A DNA stretch of 57,414 nt from positions 1 through 57,414 of the forward strand of contig JAFPXY010000006.1 of the NCBI GenBank assembly GCA_017394515.1. Direction: 5' to 3'. Position numbers and translations under genes: made by a program. How positions within the stretch are numbered: position 1 is the stretch's first letter; each line of letters begins with the position of its first letter. Shown here in pieces: positions 16,434 through 23,263 of the stretch. The notes beneath the pieces are model-generated. The model was not told where the DNA came from and made no database searches. It worked only from the letters and a program-made list of their open reading frames with translations. Source of the DNA: Bacillota bacterium (GTDB taxonomy: Bacteria; Bacillota; Clostridia; Peptostreptococcales; Anaerovoracaceae).

Positions 16434-17528
16434 TTACCATTTATTATACACCTTCTCTGCGAAGCCCAGGAAGTCCTGCACATTGATCACCGTGCCGTCG
16501 TCCAGGATCGCTCGTCCGCTGAACTTGCCGAAGACCTGATGCTGGTCCGAGCAGATCAGCTTGATATCCGTCTTGGAATATCTGTCCATGATGGGCATGA
16601 AGAGCATCTCGAAGCGCCCGTCATCCGAACTGAAGGTCCAGGGACTCATGAAGTCATCTTCCTTCTCCAGAGTCTCCAGCTCCTTTCCGGAAGGCATGCA
16701 GCAGCCGCCCTTAGTCCTGTAGATCTTAGGAACCTGAGGGATGTTGAAGGAGATTCGGCTCAGCTTGTGGGCCTTGCCGTCTACGAAAAGCATGTTTTCG
16801 GAAGCCGCGGTGGTATCACCGAAGCCATAACCGATGTTCCAGCCGAATCTATGGCCGTCCACCATGCCCTGAGCAGCGCCCCAGTACCAGGTGTTCTTAT
16901 ATGTCCACACACCTCTTCCCCAGTCCAGCAAACCAAAGGACGCACCTTCGGGGAACTCATAGCGCTTACCGTCAAACTCGCACCAACCGGTGGCTGGCAT
17001 GGCGATGATCTTCTGGTTGTAATAGAAGGCCAGCGGATCTTCCCTATATGGAGTGGCGATCACCATGGAATCCTGCTCCGGATTCTCCAGGCGGATCTCG
17101 CCCTTGATGGGCTTGCCTTTATAGAATTTGTCCATGCTGAACTTGAGGATACGGTGGTCGCCTCCATGATAGAAGCAGATCTCGTAGCCCTTGCCGCGAG
17201 TTATGGTGTCGCCTGCTTCCGATGAAGGAGGCAGATTCTTCTTGCCGCGGGTCAGCACCTGCATGGGTGAGGTGGTGATTTCCCAGTCCTCTTTGAAATT
17301 GAGGAGGCTGATGCTGTCCAGTCCCATGTAAGAGTTATCATCTATAGTAAGGGCCACCGCAAAATCATCGCAGGTCACCAGGTAATAGTCCCATTCTTTG
17401 ATTCTCCTGCTCTTGGCTTTGATGGCTTTTCTGTCATATTCCAGAATCAGGCTCTTGGCGTAGCCCGGCTCTGTAAGTCTTCCCTGTTCGTCAAGGAGTG
17501 CGTGTCTGGTCTTTATCTCGTGCTGCAT
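16434..17528 (-). CDS. DUF2804-family protein
   Basis: A 364-residue protein that I recognise as a DUF2804 member from its start (EIKTRHALLDEQGRLTEPGYAKS) and from WDYYLVTCDDFAVALTIDDN and the W-rich region GLLDWGRGVWTYKNTWYWGA. The family is widespread in Firmicutes and Actinobacteria; its function is not established. There are many Trp and Tyr residues and predicted beta structure, and no signal peptide or membrane helix. AAGGAGG precedes the ATG. It is convergent with the TetR gene; the motif array lies between. Confidence 0.75.
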   Translation of the reverse strand: MQHEIKTRHALLDEQGRLTEPGYAKSLILEYDRKAIKAKSRRIKEWDYYLVTCDDFAVALTIDDNSYMGLDSISLLNFKEDWEITTSPMQVLTRGKKNLPPSSEAGDTITRGKGYEICFYHGGDHRILKFSMDKFYKGKPIKGEIRLENPEQDSMVIATPYREDPLAFYYNQKIIAMPATGWCEFDGKRYEFPEGASFGLLDWGRGVWTYKNTWYWGAAQGMVDGHRFGWNIGYGFGDTTAASENMLFVDGKAHKLSRISFNIPQVPKIYRTKGGCCMPSGKELETLEKEDDFMSPWTFSSDDGRFEMLFMPIMDRYSKTDIKLICSDQHQVFGKFSGRAILDDGTVINVQDFLGFAEKVYNKW

Positions 17529-17547
17529 GTTGTCCTCCTTATGTATG

Positions 17548-17898
17548 CTAATCTTCCAGCAAAACTAACAACTTGTTTTTTAATTCAGGAATATCTTTTA
17601 GAACTGTATTCCAAATTATCCTCTCATCAATCATTATATACCCATGCGCTATTATATTTCTAGTCCCATATATTTTATGCCATGGAATTTCGGCTGTTAA
17701 TTCTTTAAATTCGTCTGACAAATGATTTGACAGCTCCCCGATTTGAAAAATATTCATTTTGATAGCGTCTCTAAAAACAATATCTTTGCTATACTTCTCC
17801 CAGGAACTATCAATTCTTTTCACTATTTCTGCAATCCTGTCGCAGTGATCCAAGATGCTACATATGATATCTACATCTCTCTCACTTATCGTTTTCAT
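17548..17898 (-). CDS. hepT: HepT-like HEPN toxin (DUF86)
   Basis: A 116-residue all-helical HEPN protein. The RNase motif R-x4-H-x-Y is intact as RNIIAHGY near residues 80-87. In characterised HepT/MntA systems the HepT toxin cleaves RNA and is silenced when MntA adds AMP groups to the Tyr of this motif. The gene overlaps the 3' end of the nucleotidyltransferase gene by 17 bp, the usual order and coupling of the pair. The codons are AT-richer than in neighbouring genes, which fits a horizontally acquired module. Confidence 0.88.
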   Translation of the reverse strand: MKTISERDVDIICSILDHCDRIAEIVKRIDSSWEKYSKDIVFRDAIKMNIFQIGELSNHLSDEFKELTAEIPWHKIYGTRNIIAHGYIMIDERIIWNTVLKDIPELKNKLLVLLED

Positions 17899-18379
17899 AG
17901 ATAATTACCCCTTCTCTTTGTATGTGCTCCCACAATCTTCTGGATGCACGGCTATTATCACTTTTTATGGCTTCCTCCATAAGAACATCTGTCTCACGCA
18001 TTGTAGCCTTTTTACATGCTTCAGTGAACTCAAAATAGGTGATAAGATCATCAAGTTTACCGCCATCGATTACAATATCTACATCGCTTGAACTGTTAGC
18101 TTCACCTCTGGCATAGGAACCAAAAAGCCTTGCCTTCTTTATACCATACTTCTTAAAGACCGGTAGAAGCAGAAGCCGTAGAGATTCGACGGTTGCTACA
18201 TCACCATCGCTCCTAAGATCTCCTCTTATAAGGTCTTTAATGTAACCTTGTTTATTAGGTACCTCCGAAAGCTTGGCTAAAATGTCAGAATCCGTCTTCT
18301 TATTAAGTTTTATCATTACAGACTGTGTATTCTCTTTATCATACCTAGCCTGCGCTTCAATCTTCGCTCTGCTTGTCAT
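17882..18379 (-). CDS. mntA: MntA-like nucleotidyltransferase antitoxin with N-terminal extension
   Basis: A 165-residue protein. The minimal nucleotidyltransferase domain is at about residues 70-160, with the exact GS-x10-D-x-D motif in LFGSYARGEANSSSDVDIVI. It should AMPylate and neutralise the HepT toxin encoded next to it. About 55 residues precede this domain: SRAKIEAQARYDKENTQSVM, then IKLNKKTDSDILAKLSEV and KQGYIKDLIRGDLR. That segment resembles small Arc-like ribbon-helix-helix proteins of Firmicutes, so the antitoxin may also bind DNA. A 20-bp near-palindrome over its -10 box is a fitting operator. AGGAG precedes the ATG at 18379. Confidence 0.82.
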   Translation of the reverse strand: MTSRAKIEAQARYDKENTQSVMIKLNKKTDSDILAKLSEVPNKQGYIKDLIRGDLRSDGDVATVESLRLLLLPVFKKYGIKKARLFGSYARGEANSSSDVDIVIDGGKLDDLITYFEFTEACKKATMRETDVLMEEAIKSDNSRASRRLWEHIQREGVIIYENDK

Positions 18380-18396
18380 TTTCAGGTTCTCCTTTT

Positions 18397-18430
18397 AGAT
18401 AAGTATATACCTATCTTATGCGAATGTCAA
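18397..18430 (-). promoter_or_regulatory. Promoter and operator of the mntA-hepT operon
   Basis: On the minus strand TTGACA (18425-18430) and TATACT (18402-18407) have a 17-bp spacer, close to ideal. AGATAAGTATATACCTATCT at 18397-18416 is a palindrome with one mismatched pair and covers the -10 box, as expected of an autoregulated toxin-antitoxin promoter. Confidence 0.75.
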
Positions 18431-18456
18431 TCACGATAATTAATCACCGCGTTATA

Positions 18457-18485
18457 TTGATTTGAAATCTTAATGCCTATATAAT
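18457..18485 (+). promoter_or_regulatory. Promoter of the racemase-like/pcp operon
   Basis: TTGATT (18457-18462) and a perfect TATAAT (18480-18485) with a 17-bp spacer. AAGGAG follows and the ATG is at 18508, so the leader is very short. Confidence 0.65.
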
Positions 18486-18507
18486 ATAGCCAGAAAGGAG
18501 TTCTACC

Positions 18508-19617
18508 ATGGACATCATAGGGAAAGACGTACGACAGAACTACTACCCCAGGGTCACCTGTGACCTTGATATAGTCCGCAAAAATACATCAGAAGTAATG
18601 GATCGCGCATCCAAAGCGGGCATCGATGTGGCCGCTGTGGTGAAGTGCGTGAACGGCCTGCCGGAGATCGCACGCATCTTCGAGGAAGCCGGCTGTCGTT
18701 GGATAGCCACCTCCCGCATGGACCAGTTCAAAAAGATGAGAAAGGCCGGCATCACCGCACCCTTCATGCTGATCAGGGTGCCTATGCCCTCAGAAGTGCC
18801 TGAAGTCATCGAATATTGCGACGTATCGCTTGAAAGCGATTTGACCCTTCTTCGTGCCTTGGACGCCGAAGCCAGAGCAAAAAACACCACCCACAAGGTC
18901 ATCCTCATGGCCGAAGTCGGCGACCTTCGAGAGGGTTTCTGGGAGGACACCGAGCTGATGGACGCCGCCCGCTTCGTGGAGAATGCACAGGGGCTGTATC
19001 TTTTGGGCCTCGGAATGAATATCGGCTGCTACGGTTCAGTTGCCGCTACGAGAGATAAGATGCAGGAACTGGTGGACAAGGCAGAACTGGTGGAAGCCGC
19101 CATAGGCCGCAAGCTGGAAGTTTTGTCAGGAGCAGACACAACCGCCTTTCCGAGAGTCCTTGACCACACCATGCCGGAACGCATCAACAACATGCGTCTC
19201 GGCGAGATTTTGGTGATCGGACGTGACCTTGAAGATCTCTATGACTGCCCGACGCCCTTCCTGGATCGAACCGCCTGGCACCTTCAGGCTGAAGTTTTGG
19301 AAGTCCATAGGAAGCCCACCCATCCAATAGGTGATCTTTGCACCGACGCCTTCGGCCACAAGCAGGTCTACGTAGACCGCGGCATCAGAAACCGCGCCCT
19401 CCTCGGAATCGGTCGACTGGATTACGCCTTCCCTGAAGAGCTGATACCCACAGAGCCCGGCATCGAGGTGGTTGGCGCCTCTTCAGACCATACCATCATA
19501 GATATCGAAGACTGCCCCAGAGACATCAAACCCGGAGACATGGTGGAATTTGAGATCCGCTACACCGCTCTTCTGTACCTCACTGACGATTCAAACGTAG
19601 CCATAGAATTTATTTAA
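18508..19617 (+). CDS. PLP-dependent ornithine/alanine racemase-like enzyme
   Basis: A 369-residue protein with the fold-III alanine racemase N-terminal barrel. The PLP Lys is in DVAAVVKCVNG near residue 47. Further landmarks are the phosphate-binding GLGMNIGCYGSV and GADTTAFPRVLDH near residues 168-215, then NNMRLGEILVIGRD and the C-terminal domain ending in IRYTALLYLTDDSNVAIEFI. This layout matches the ornithine racemase/YhfX-like branch rather than biosynthetic Alr. Ornithine racemase feeds D-ornithine into oxidative ornithine fermentation in clostridia, but no such genes are in the window, so the substrate is open. It is followed after three bases by pcp. Confidence 0.8.
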   Translation: MDIIGKDVRQNYYPRVTCDLDIVRKNTSEVMDRASKAGIDVAAVVKCVNGLPEIARIFEEAGCRWIATSRMDQFKKMRKAGITAPFMLIRVPMPSEVPEVIEYCDVSLESDLTLLRALDAEARAKNTTHKVILMAEVGDLREGFWEDTELMDAARFVENAQGLYLLGLGMNIGCYGSVAATRDKMQELVDKAELVEAAIGRKLEVLSGADTTAFPRVLDHTMPERINNMRLGEILVIGRDLEDLYDCPTPFLDRTAWHLQAEVLEVHRKPTHPIGDLCTDAFGHKQVYVDRGIRNRALLGIGRLDYAFPEELIPTEPGIEVVGASSDHTIIDIEDCPRDIKPGDMVEFEIRYTALLYLTDDSNVAIEFI

Positions 19618-19620
19618 AAC

Positions 19621-20214
19621 ATGAAAAAACTCCTCATCACCGCCTTCGAACCCTTCGGTGGCGAAGATAAAAATTCATCCCTCATGACCCTTTTGGCTCT
19701 GCCGGATGCTATAGGTGACTTTGAGCTCATAAAGCTTGAAGTTCCCTGCGTCTTCGGCCTTGCTGCTGAGGCCGTCATAGCCAAGGCAGAAGAAATAAAG
19801 CCCGATGCCATACTCTCCCTGGGTCAGGCTGCAAGCAGAAGCCAGGTCACACCCGAATTGGTTGCGATCAATCTCAGGAACGCCCGCATACCTGATAACC
19901 GCGGAAATTCACCCCAGCGGGAAGCCATAGATGACCAAGGGCCAGCGGCATATTTCTCCACCCTTCCGGTCTTTGAAATGTCAGAAGCCATCAAGGATCA
20001 AGGCATTCCATCCGCTGTCTCATACTCAGCCGGAACCTTCGTGTGCAACGATCTATTTTATTCTTTGCGCTATTATTACAGGGAAGACATGCCCATCGGC
20101 TTCATACACCTGCCCCTCACCAGAGAGCAGGCCACGGCCGATTCCCCGGGTATGGACTTAAGTGACATGATCCTCGCCATAATCAAAACGATCGAAACTA
20201 TTACAATTTCTTAA
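19621..20214 (+). CDS. pcp: Pyroglutamyl-peptidase I
   Basis: A 197-residue cysteine peptidase of family C15 that removes N-terminal pyroglutamate from peptides in the cytoplasm. The start KKLLITAFEPFGGEDKNSS is the family hallmark. The catalytic Cys is in SYSAGTFVCNDLFY near residue 140, the His in GFIHLPLTREQ near residue 163, and the Glu in PELVAINLRNARIPDN near residue 80. Length is slightly below the usual 200-215. It begins three bases after the racemase-like gene with no clear ribosome binding site, so it is likely translated by coupling. Confidence 0.93.
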   Translation: MKKLLITAFEPFGGEDKNSSLMTLLALPDAIGDFELIKLEVPCVFGLAAEAVIAKAEEIKPDAILSLGQAASRSQVTPELVAINLRNARIPDNRGNSPQREAIDDQGPAAYFSTLPVFEMSEAIKDQGIPSAVSYSAGTFVCNDLFYSLRYYYREDMPIGFIHLPLTREQATADSPGMDLSDMILAIIKTIETITIS

Positions 20215-20270
20215 GCAATTCTTAAACCTCATTGATATTTATTGACAAGACTTTATCCCAGTGCTAAACT
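20208..20270 (+). promoter_or_regulatory. Glycosyltransferase promoter with 11-bp-phased TTCTTAA direct repeats
   Basis: TTCTTAA occurs at 20208-20214 and 20219-20225, exactly 11 bp apart, overlapping the pcp stop codon. TTGACA (20242-20247) and TAAACT (20265-20270) follow with a 17-bp spacer. Tandem sites of this phase just upstream of -35 are typical for OmpR/PhoB-family response regulators. The same layout occurs before the VanR-like gene at 54577. Confidence 0.6.
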
Positions 20271-20321
20271 GAAGCCACTAAGGGGAAATTAAATTTGAGA
20301 TAAATATCAGGGGGTTTTATT

Positions 20322-21644
20322 ATGTTTTTGGATCAATTAGCCCTAGTTTCGGGCGTAATCTTAAAAGTTTTCAGTCTGTATTTTTTGGTGATGTGCCTGT
20401 TCTTCCGCAAAAAATCCGCGCCGCGCACTCACTACGAACCTAAACTTAAATTCGCTTGCCTGGTGGCCGCCAGAAACGAAGAGGCCGTCATCGGCAATCT
20501 GGTCAGAAGCTTAAAGGATCAAAACTATCCATCGGACCTCATCGAAGTCTATGTAATTCCAAACAACTGCACGGACAATACGGCAGGTGCAGCCAAGGCT
20601 GCCGGCGCCGAGATCATCGAGATCCGCCAGCTGGTCAGGAGCAAAGGCGACGCTCTCCACTACGCCATAAGAAGCCTTATGCACCGCGAGGATATAGACT
20701 GCTTCATGATCTTCGATTCGGACAATATCGTGGATCGCAACTATTTAAGCGCCATGAACGACGCTTTCATGGCAGGCGCTCAGGTCACCAAGTCCAGGAT
20801 CGAATCCAAGAATCCTTACGATTCCTGGGTATCCGGCTGCTACGGATTGTACTACAACATTTTCAACAACTTTTTCAACGAGTCCAGATCACGTCTCGGT
20901 CTCTCACCTAAGCTCATCGGTACCGGTCTCGGCATCCGCCGTGAAGTGCTCCTCAGCATGGGAGGATGGAACACAATCACCATCGCCGAGGACACAGAAT
21001 TCAACGCGGATTGCGTACTGGCCGGCTGCAAGATCGCCTGGGTACCCGACGCCATAACCTACGATGAGACTCCGGACAATTTCAAAGTGTCCCTCAAGCA
21101 GCGCAGACGCTGGATCGGCGGCATTATGGCGGTGGCAAAAGAGCGTGTTTCGGACCTGTTCTACGAGCTTAAGGGTGAGTTCAGCGGCAGCCTGCCGCTG
21201 CCCGGAAGCGAGGACTTCTCAAGGTCCGGTTCGGCAATCGGTCTGACCGTGCCCGGCGTCGGCCGTTTCACCCGCGCCATGCAGCTTTTCGACATGGCCA
21301 TGATACTCATCATGCCCTACCTGCAGGTGCTCTCGCTGATACCCACAGCCCTGATCATGATATCCGGCGCTGTGAACAACTCACTGGGCATGGAACTTCT
21401 CATCATGGCAGGAGGCTTGGTGGTCTCCTACGTCGGCGTGGTCGCCTTTGGCTTCATCTTGAGCATGCTTTCGCCCTATAGGACGAAGCAGATGACTAAA
21501 TCCATTCTGCTCTTCCCCATCTTCACTCTTTCATGGATGCCCCTTTGCTTCGCAGCCATGATCGTAGGCGGCGGATCCTGGGAGCAGATCAAGCACAAGA
21601 GAGCTGTTACTCTGGGCGAGCTGGGATATGCTAGAGCCGCTTGA
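20322..21644 (+). CDS. Membrane family 2 glycosyltransferase
   Basis: A 440-residue processive-type GT2 protein. An N-terminal membrane helix (residues about 5-28) leads to the GT-A domain: CLVAARNEEAVIGNLVRSL, then YVIPNNCTDNTAG; the D-x-D-like FDSDNIVD near residue 130; the acceptor TED-like IAEDTEFNAD near residue 225; and KQRRRWIGG near residue 260, the Q-x-x-R-W motif of cellulose/chitin/hyaluronan-synthase-like enzymes. Three or four membrane helices follow (residues about 320-430). It should polymerise or transfer a sugar from a nucleotide donor to an exported glycan. It is a single-gene transcript with a strong terminator; a VanR-like regulator may control it. Confidence 0.88.
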   Translation: MFLDQLALVSGVILKVFSLYFLVMCLFFRKKSAPRTHYEPKLKFACLVAARNEEAVIGNLVRSLKDQNYPSDLIEVYVIPNNCTDNTAGAAKAAGAEIIEIRQLVRSKGDALHYAIRSLMHREDIDCFMIFDSDNIVDRNYLSAMNDAFMAGAQVTKSRIESKNPYDSWVSGCYGLYYNIFNNFFNESRSRLGLSPKLIGTGLGIRREVLLSMGGWNTITIAEDTEFNADCVLAGCKIAWVPDAITYDETPDNFKVSLKQRRRWIGGIMAVAKERVSDLFYELKGEFSGSLPLPGSEDFSRSGSAIGLTVPGVGRFTRAMQLFDMAMILIMPYLQVLSLIPTALIMISGAVNNSLGMELLIMAGGLVVSYVGVVAFGFILSMLSPYRTKQMTKSILLFPIFTLSWMPLCFAAMIVGGGSWEQIKHKRAVTLGELGYARAA

Positions 21645-21660
21645 TAAAATTTCACCATTT

Positions 21661-21702
21661 GGGTCCCTGTGGAGCAAAAAACTCTCCCCAGGGGCCCTTT
21701 TT
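21661..21702 (+). terminator. Terminator of the glycosyltransferase gene
   Basis: A 14-bp GC-rich stem (21661-21674 with 21684-21697, two mismatched pairs), an A-rich loop and a run of five T. Confidence 0.8.
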
Positions 21703-21730
21703 CATGCCTACGCTTCGGCATTCTAGTCAA

Positions 21731-21775
21731 AAAGGATCCCCGGACTGAGTTTTTTGCCAATCCGGGGACCTTTTT
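21731..21775. terminator. Bidirectional terminator between convergent genes
   Basis: The arms AAAGG-AT-CCCCGGA and TCCGGGG-AC-CTTT pair (21731-21744 with 21761-21773), with T runs on both strands. It serves the minus-strand surface protein gene ending at 21787 and backs up the plus-strand terminator just before it. Confidence 0.8.
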
Positions 21776-21786
21776 AATTTCAGATA

Positions 21787-23190
21787 CTAATTTGTTTTCT
21801 TTGTCTTGTACCCACTCCACTTGGAGTAGTACGTTGTACCGTTTACCGTCTTATATGTTCTTATCCTTACATAGTATTTGGTCTTGGCTTTTAGTTTGGT
21901 GACTTTCTTTGATAAAACTGAATAGCCTTTTACCTTGACCTTCTTCTCATTCTTGGTGAAAGCGGAATTGGTTGCAAGCTGGATCTGATAGCCGGTGATC
22001 CTCGTGGTCGCCATCTTTGCGGACTGTTTATTCCACTTGACGGTCAGAGCTTTTGTTGCAGCGACAGGAGTCTTGAGAGTAGTTCCCTTCGGATTGATCC
22101 TGAAGGTCTTGGTTATGGTCCCTTCATATATGCCTCTGCCCGTAAAAGTAACCGTAGCTTCGCCAACGCTCTTATTGTTCTTGTATGAAATGGTGTAATC
22201 CAGACCGTTGAACAGTTTGTTGCCATTGTATTTTACCGTTGGTGCGGGCTTAATCTCGCTTCCTGTATAAACTTTATCGCTGATACTTGAGATCGTCGCA
22301 GTATTGAAAGGAAGTTTTTTGTACATGAAATTAAGTTTCCCGTAGTAAAGATAGTTATCCTCGCTGAGATCTCTGGTATCAAGGATATAATCATATAGAC
22401 TGTCCCTGAGTTCATTGGAGAGTTCGACGGAATACATATCAGCGGTGATCATGGTTTCCTCGCATTTTTTCACGGTGTACTTTTTTCCATCATTAGTAAT
22501 ATTGACGTCGAAGATACCATCAGTATCGATGTCAAAATTTCCCTTGAAGTCCGTATATCCGTACCCGTAGTCTGCCAGCCAATAAAGGGAGTCGTAGATG
22601 GCCGCCCCATCCAAAAGATTAAAGGTGCGCAATCCTCCGCTGAGGTCGATGGTAAGTTCTCCCTGATCCATATAGACTATATCTGCATTGAAGAAAGTCT
22701 CGTTACCTTCTTTGCTTGAAACGACAGGAATCAGAGCTTCAAATTCTTCTTTGGTTCCTCCATAGAATACACTTCCCACATTGGTCTTATAAAAGGCATC
22801 CCAGGATACATAATACAGAGATCTGGGTATCATTATATAGTCAAGCCTAGGCATATTCCAGAAAGCATAAGGCGATATATCCAGACATCCGCTCCACATG
22901 AAGATCTTTTCGATGGAGTTACGGTAGGTAGCCCAAGGATAATAATCGCCATCTTCTTCACTATCCTTTTGCTTATACATTTCATGGGACATGTCTTCGG
23001 TATTGTCCTTGGGCTCGATGAATAAGGCGTGATCGTCCATCCTTAATAGCGTATACAGGTATTGTCCGCAATCTTCCAATTCCTCATATATTCCCCCCGC
23101 AAAAGCGACAGATCCGAAGGCCGGTATCATACATATCGTCATAGCCAGGACTACAAGTATTGCTGTTATTCGTTTAATAGTACTTTTCAT
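21787..23190 (-). CDS. Secreted LRR/MBG/fibronectin III-like surface protein
   Basis: A 467-residue secreted protein. The signal peptide covers residues 1 to about 31 (ILVVLAMTICMIPAFGSVAFA). A short BspA-like leucine-rich stretch is visible near residues 100-150 (ISPYAFWNMPRLDYIMIPRS). Residues about 300-370 form an MBG/YDG-like domain (VYTGSEIKPAPTVKYNG), and residues about 370-467 a fibronectin III-like domain (KGTTLKTPVAATKALTVKWN). The last two domains are nearly the same as the end of the 2,462-residue protein encoded upstream. There is no LPxTG or SLH motif, so how it stays on the cell is unclear. GGAGG precedes the ATG. Confidence 0.82.
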   Translation of the reverse strand: MKSTIKRITAILVVLAMTICMIPAFGSVAFAGGIYEELEDCGQYLYTLLRMDDHALFIEPKDNTEDMSHEMYKQKDSEEDGDYYPWATYRNSIEKIFMWSGCLDISPYAFWNMPRLDYIMIPRSLYYVSWDAFYKTNVGSVFYGGTKEEFEALIPVVSSKEGNETFFNADIVYMDQGELTIDLSGGLRTFNLLDGAAIYDSLYWLADYGYGYTDFKGNFDIDTDGIFDVNITNDGKKYTVKKCEETMITADMYSVELSNELRDSLYDYILDTRDLSEDNYLYYGKLNFMYKKLPFNTATISSISDKVYTGSEIKPAPTVKYNGNKLFNGLDYTISYKNNKSVGEATVTFTGRGIYEGTITKTFRINPKGTTLKTPVAATKALTVKWNKQSAKMATTRITGYQIQLATNSAFTKNEKKVKVKGYSVLSKKVTKLKAKTKYYVRIRTYKTVNGTTYYSKWSGYKTKKTN

Positions 23191-23214
23191 CTTTGAACCT
23201 CCAATTATTCATTC

Positions 23215-23240
23215 CCGGGCTGCCTCATGAGGCAGCCCGG
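23215..23240. other. Perfect 26-bp palindrome between surface protein genes
   Basis: The arms CCGGGCTGCCTCA and TGAGGCAGCCCGG are exact inverses. There is no T run on either strand, so this is a strong RNA hairpin rather than a standard terminator. It may protect the 3' end of the mRNA of the giant gene ending at 23264. Confidence 0.6.
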
Positions 23241-23263
23241 TCTCCATGGATTCATTCAAATAA

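Noticed and set aside
16326..17225. Plus-strand open frame of 299 codons
   Set aside because: It begins inside the motif array and then mirrors the DUF2804 gene; no family match and no ribosome binding site.
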